Positions 61,853-64,000 of a stretch of DNA of 64,000 nucleotides are shown here, one piece after another (the first letter of the stretch is position 1; each line of letters begins with the position of its first letter). The stretch is from Salirhabdus salicampi (lineage in GTDB: Bacteria > Bacillota > Bacilli > Bacillales > Alkalibacillaceae): contig NZ_JANBWE010000004.1 of NCBI RefSeq assembly GCF_024259515.1, positions 67,594 to 131,593 of the forward strand. Reading direction: 5' to 3'. A program made the position numbers and the translations under genes. The notes below the pieces were generated by a model, which saw only the letters and a program-made list of their open reading frames with translations, had not been told where the DNA came from and made no database searches.

Positions 61853-64000
61853 TTGAACACATTAAAAGAGCGGATAATGGAACATTTCCATGAAAACGCG
61901 AAACCACTATCAGTGGATGAAATTGAGGAAATTTTTAAGTTGCAAGGTTCGAATGATTTTACCGAATTGATGAAAACATTAAATGAGCTGGAACAAGAAG
62001 GAGAATTAGTCCGTACACGAAAAAACCGGTACGGCATCCCTGAAAAAATGAACTTAATTCGGGGTAAGGTGCAAATGCATGCAAAAGGATTTGCTTTTTT
62101 AATTCCAGATGATGAGGGTCGGGACGATGTCTTTATCCCTCAGGCTCATTTGCATTCTGCCATGAATGGGGATAAAGTGTTAGTCCGAATTGATTCTGGT
62201 GGAGGAGAAGGGCAACGTTCTGAAGGTACAGTGATTCGCATATTAGAACGGAATCTTGATACCATTGTTGGAACATATGATGATAACGGTCAATTTGGAT
62301 TTGTCGTTGCTGATGATAAACGAATTCCAAACGATATATTCATCCCGAAGGAAGCTGCTAACGGGGCGGTAGATGGTCATAAAGTGTTAGTGAAAATAAC
62401 AAAGTTCCCTGAAGAACGCATGAGTGCTGAAGGGGAAGTAATTGAAATATTAGGCCATAAAAATGATCCGGGAATCGATATTTTATCCATTATTTATAAA
62501 CATGGCATTAAGTCTGATTTTCCTCCAGAAGTTTTAGAGCAAGCGACAGAGGTTCCGGACGAAATTGATCCAAATGAAATTGAACATCGTCGCGATTTAC
62601 GTGATGAAGTTATCATAACAATCGATGGGGCAGATGCAAAGGACCTCGATGATGCTGTCCATGTAAAACGTCTTGAAAATGGAAATTACAAACTGGGTGT
62701 CTATATTGCGGACGTATCGTACTATGTAAAAGAGAATAGTCCAATCGATAAAGAGGCATTAGAACGTGGGACAAGCGTTTATTTAACAGACCGTGTTATT
62801 CCGATGATTCCGCACCGCCTTTCAAATGGCATTTGTTCCTTAAACCCACAGGTAGATCGTTTAACCCTTGGCTGTGAAATGGAAATTAACAAGCAAGGTG
62901 AAGTTGTAAAACATGAGATTTTCCAAAGTGTGATCAACACAACTGAGCGGATGACTTATACAGATGTAAACAAAATCTTACTAGATAAAGATGAAGAATT
63001 ACGAATAAAATATGATGCCATTGTGCCAATGTTAGAAGACATGGAAAACTTAGCAGCCATTTTACGAAGCAAACGAATGGAACGTGGGGCAATAGACTTC
63101 GACTTTAAAGAAGCGAAAGTGGAAATTGATGATGAAGGAAAAGCAGTGGATGTCGTATTACGGGAACGTTCAGTGGCTGAAAAACTCATCGAAGAATTTA
63201 TGTTAGCCGCTAATGAAACGATTGCTGAACATTTCCATTGGATGAATGTTCCGTTTATTCACCGTATCCACGAAGATCCGGATCCAGCGAAACTGCAAAC
63301 CTTCTTTGAGTTTATTGCCAACTTAGGCTATGTCGTGCGGGGAACCTCAAATGACATTCATCCGAAGGCGTTGCAAAACGTACTGGAGGAAGTAAAAGGT
63401 ACAGATGAGGATATGGTGATTTCCAAACTAATGTTGCGTTCAATGCAGCAGGCGAAATACGACCCGAAAAGTGTAGGGCACTTTGGTTTATCTACTGATT
63501 TCTACACTCATTTTACTTCACCAATCCGTCGTTACCCTGATTTAATCGTACACCGACTCATTCGAACGTATCTTATTGAAGGGAACTTGGATAAGAAAAC
63601 ACAAGAGCATTGGAAGGAGAGGCTTCCGGAGATTGCTCGTCACACGTCCGCTATGGAAAGACGTGCAGTTGATGCCGAACGTGAAACAGATGATCTGAAA
63701 AAGGCGGAATTCATGCAAGGCAAAATTGGTGAAGAGTTCGACGGTGTCATTAGCTCTGTTACAAACTTTGGTTTGTTTGTGGAACTGGCCAACACAGTTG
63801 AAGGTCTTGTTCATGTAAGTTATTTAACTGATGACTACTATCATTTTGATGAAAGACATTACGCAATGATTGGCGAAAGAACCGGAAATATCTTCCGGGT
63901 AGGGGATGAAATAACGGTACGATGTGTTAATGTGAATTTAGATGAACGGGTAGTTGACTTTGAAATTGTCGGTATGAAACCACGCAAAGAGAGGCCGAAA
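61853..64000 (+). CDS. rnr: Ribonuclease R, N-terminal 716 residues (runs off the window)
   Basis: A 3'-5' exoribonuclease able to degrade structured RNA, involved in mRNA decay and trans-translation (smpB and ssrA follow rnr in B. subtilis). Visible: N-terminal winged helix (about 1-65), cold-shock domains ([25 protein letters not shown]), RNB catalytic domain with [13 protein letters not shown], and an S1 domain near the end ([17 protein letters not shown]). The TTG at 61853 sits behind GGAAGGTGAT; the ATG at 61847 is an alternative. The frame stays open to base 64000. Confidence 0.95.
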   Translation, partial: MNTLKERIMEHFHENAKPLSVDEIEEIFKLQGSNDFTELMKTLNELEQEGELVRTRKNRYGIPEKMNLIRGKVQMHAKGFAFLIPDDEGRDDVFIPQAHLHSAMNGDKVLVRIDSGGGEGQRSEGTVIRILERNLDTIVGTYDDNGQFGFVVADDKRIPNDIFIPKEAANGAVDGHKVLVKITKFPEERMSAEGEVIEILGHKNDPGIDILSIIYKHGIKSDFPPEVLEQATEVPDEIDPNEIEHRRDLRDEVIITIDGADAKDLDDAVHVKRLENGNYKLGVYIADVSYYVKENSPIDKEALERGTSVYLTDRVIPMIPHRLSNGICSLNPQVDRLTLGCEMEINKQGEVVKHEIFQSVINTTERMTYTDVNKILLDKDEELRIKYDAIVPMLEDMENLAAILRSKRMERGAIDFDFKEAKVEIDDEGKAVDVVLRERSVAEKLIEEFMLAANETIAEHFHWMNVPFIHRIHEDPDPAKLQTFFEFIANLGYVVRGTSNDIHPKALQNVLEEVKGTDEDMVISKLMLRSMQQAKYDPKSVGHFGLSTDFYTHFTSPIRRYPDLIVHRLIRTYLIEGNLDKKTQEHWKERLPEIARHTSAMERRAVDAERETDDLKKAEFMQGKIGEEFDGVISSVTNFGLFVELANTVEGLVHVSYLTDDYYHFDERHYAMIGERTGNIFRVGDEITVRCVNVNLDERVVDFEIVGMKPRKERPK

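Overview
The window is a stretch of a Bacillaceae (low-GC Firmicutes) chromosome. Gene order closely follows the Bacillus subtilis 'yv' segment: flaG-fliD-fliS-fliT-hpf-secA-prfB, cccB-ftsEX-ctpB-minJ-uvrBA, yvlB/yvlD-hprK-lgt-yvoD-ppaX-yvoF, yvcD-trxB-yvcI-rapZ-yvcK-whiA-crh, clpP-tRNA-Arg, cggR-gapA-pgk-tpiA-gpmI-eno, secG-est-rnr. Bacillithiol (bshB2), Crh, CggR, GlpP, MinJ and the RF2 programmed frameshift fit this family. Species cannot be named from the sequence alone. The window is almost entirely core genome: I see no insertion sequence, prophage, CRISPR array or toxin-antitoxin pair.

Layout. 1-1.06 kb: 3' end of a repeat-built surface protein. 1.1-4.7 kb: late flagellar operon behind a sigma-D promoter. 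4.8-9.6 kb: ribosome hibernation factor hpf with overlapping sigma-B and sigma-H promoter matches, a 460-bp leader upstream of secA, secA, and prfB with its +1 frameshift. 9.7-20.9 kb: YitT-type membrane protein, cytochrome c-551, ftsEX with an M23 hydrolase, ctpB, glycolate/lactate oxidase subunits glcD-glcF, a divergent lipoprotein, minJ. 21-28.6 kb: uvrBA behind an SOS box, yojF-bshB2, yvlB-yvlD. 28.7-32.6 kb: hprK-lgt-yvoD-ppaX-yvoF. 32.6-37.6 kb: glycerol regulon glpP-glpF-glpK-glpD with two matching antitermination leaders. 37.7-42.2 kb: a long imperfect hairpin, pbpC (minus), yvcD, trxB. 42.2-46.1 kb: an orphan promoter/terminator pair, then yvcI-rapZ-yvcK-whiA-crh. 46.2-54.8 kb: clpP (minus, CtsR-type operator), tRNA-Arg(CCG), glutaredoxin-like gene, the cggR glycolytic operon, and a 54-residue small gene on the minus strand. 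54.9-60.5 kb (minus): fruR-fruK-fruA-ptsH-ptsI. 60.6-64 kb: secG, est, and rnr running off the end.

How it works together. The window holds most of the carbon-catabolite signalling chain: HPr kinase (hprK), HPr (ptsH, His15 and Ser46), enzyme I (ptsI), Crh (Gln15 and Ser46) and YvcK. It also holds targets of that chain: glpF with a cre-like site at its promoter, GlpK with the PTS-phosphorylatable His230, the fru operon, and the CggR-controlled glycolytic operon. A second theme is envelope growth and division (ftsEX, M23 hydrolase, ctpB, minJ, pbpC, lgt, secA, secG).

The least explained items are a riboswitch-like attenuator candidate upstream of secA, a WalR-like promoter with its own terminator just after trxB where B. 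subtilis carries cwlO, an 80-nt hairpin after glpD, and the 54-residue gene between eno and ptsI.
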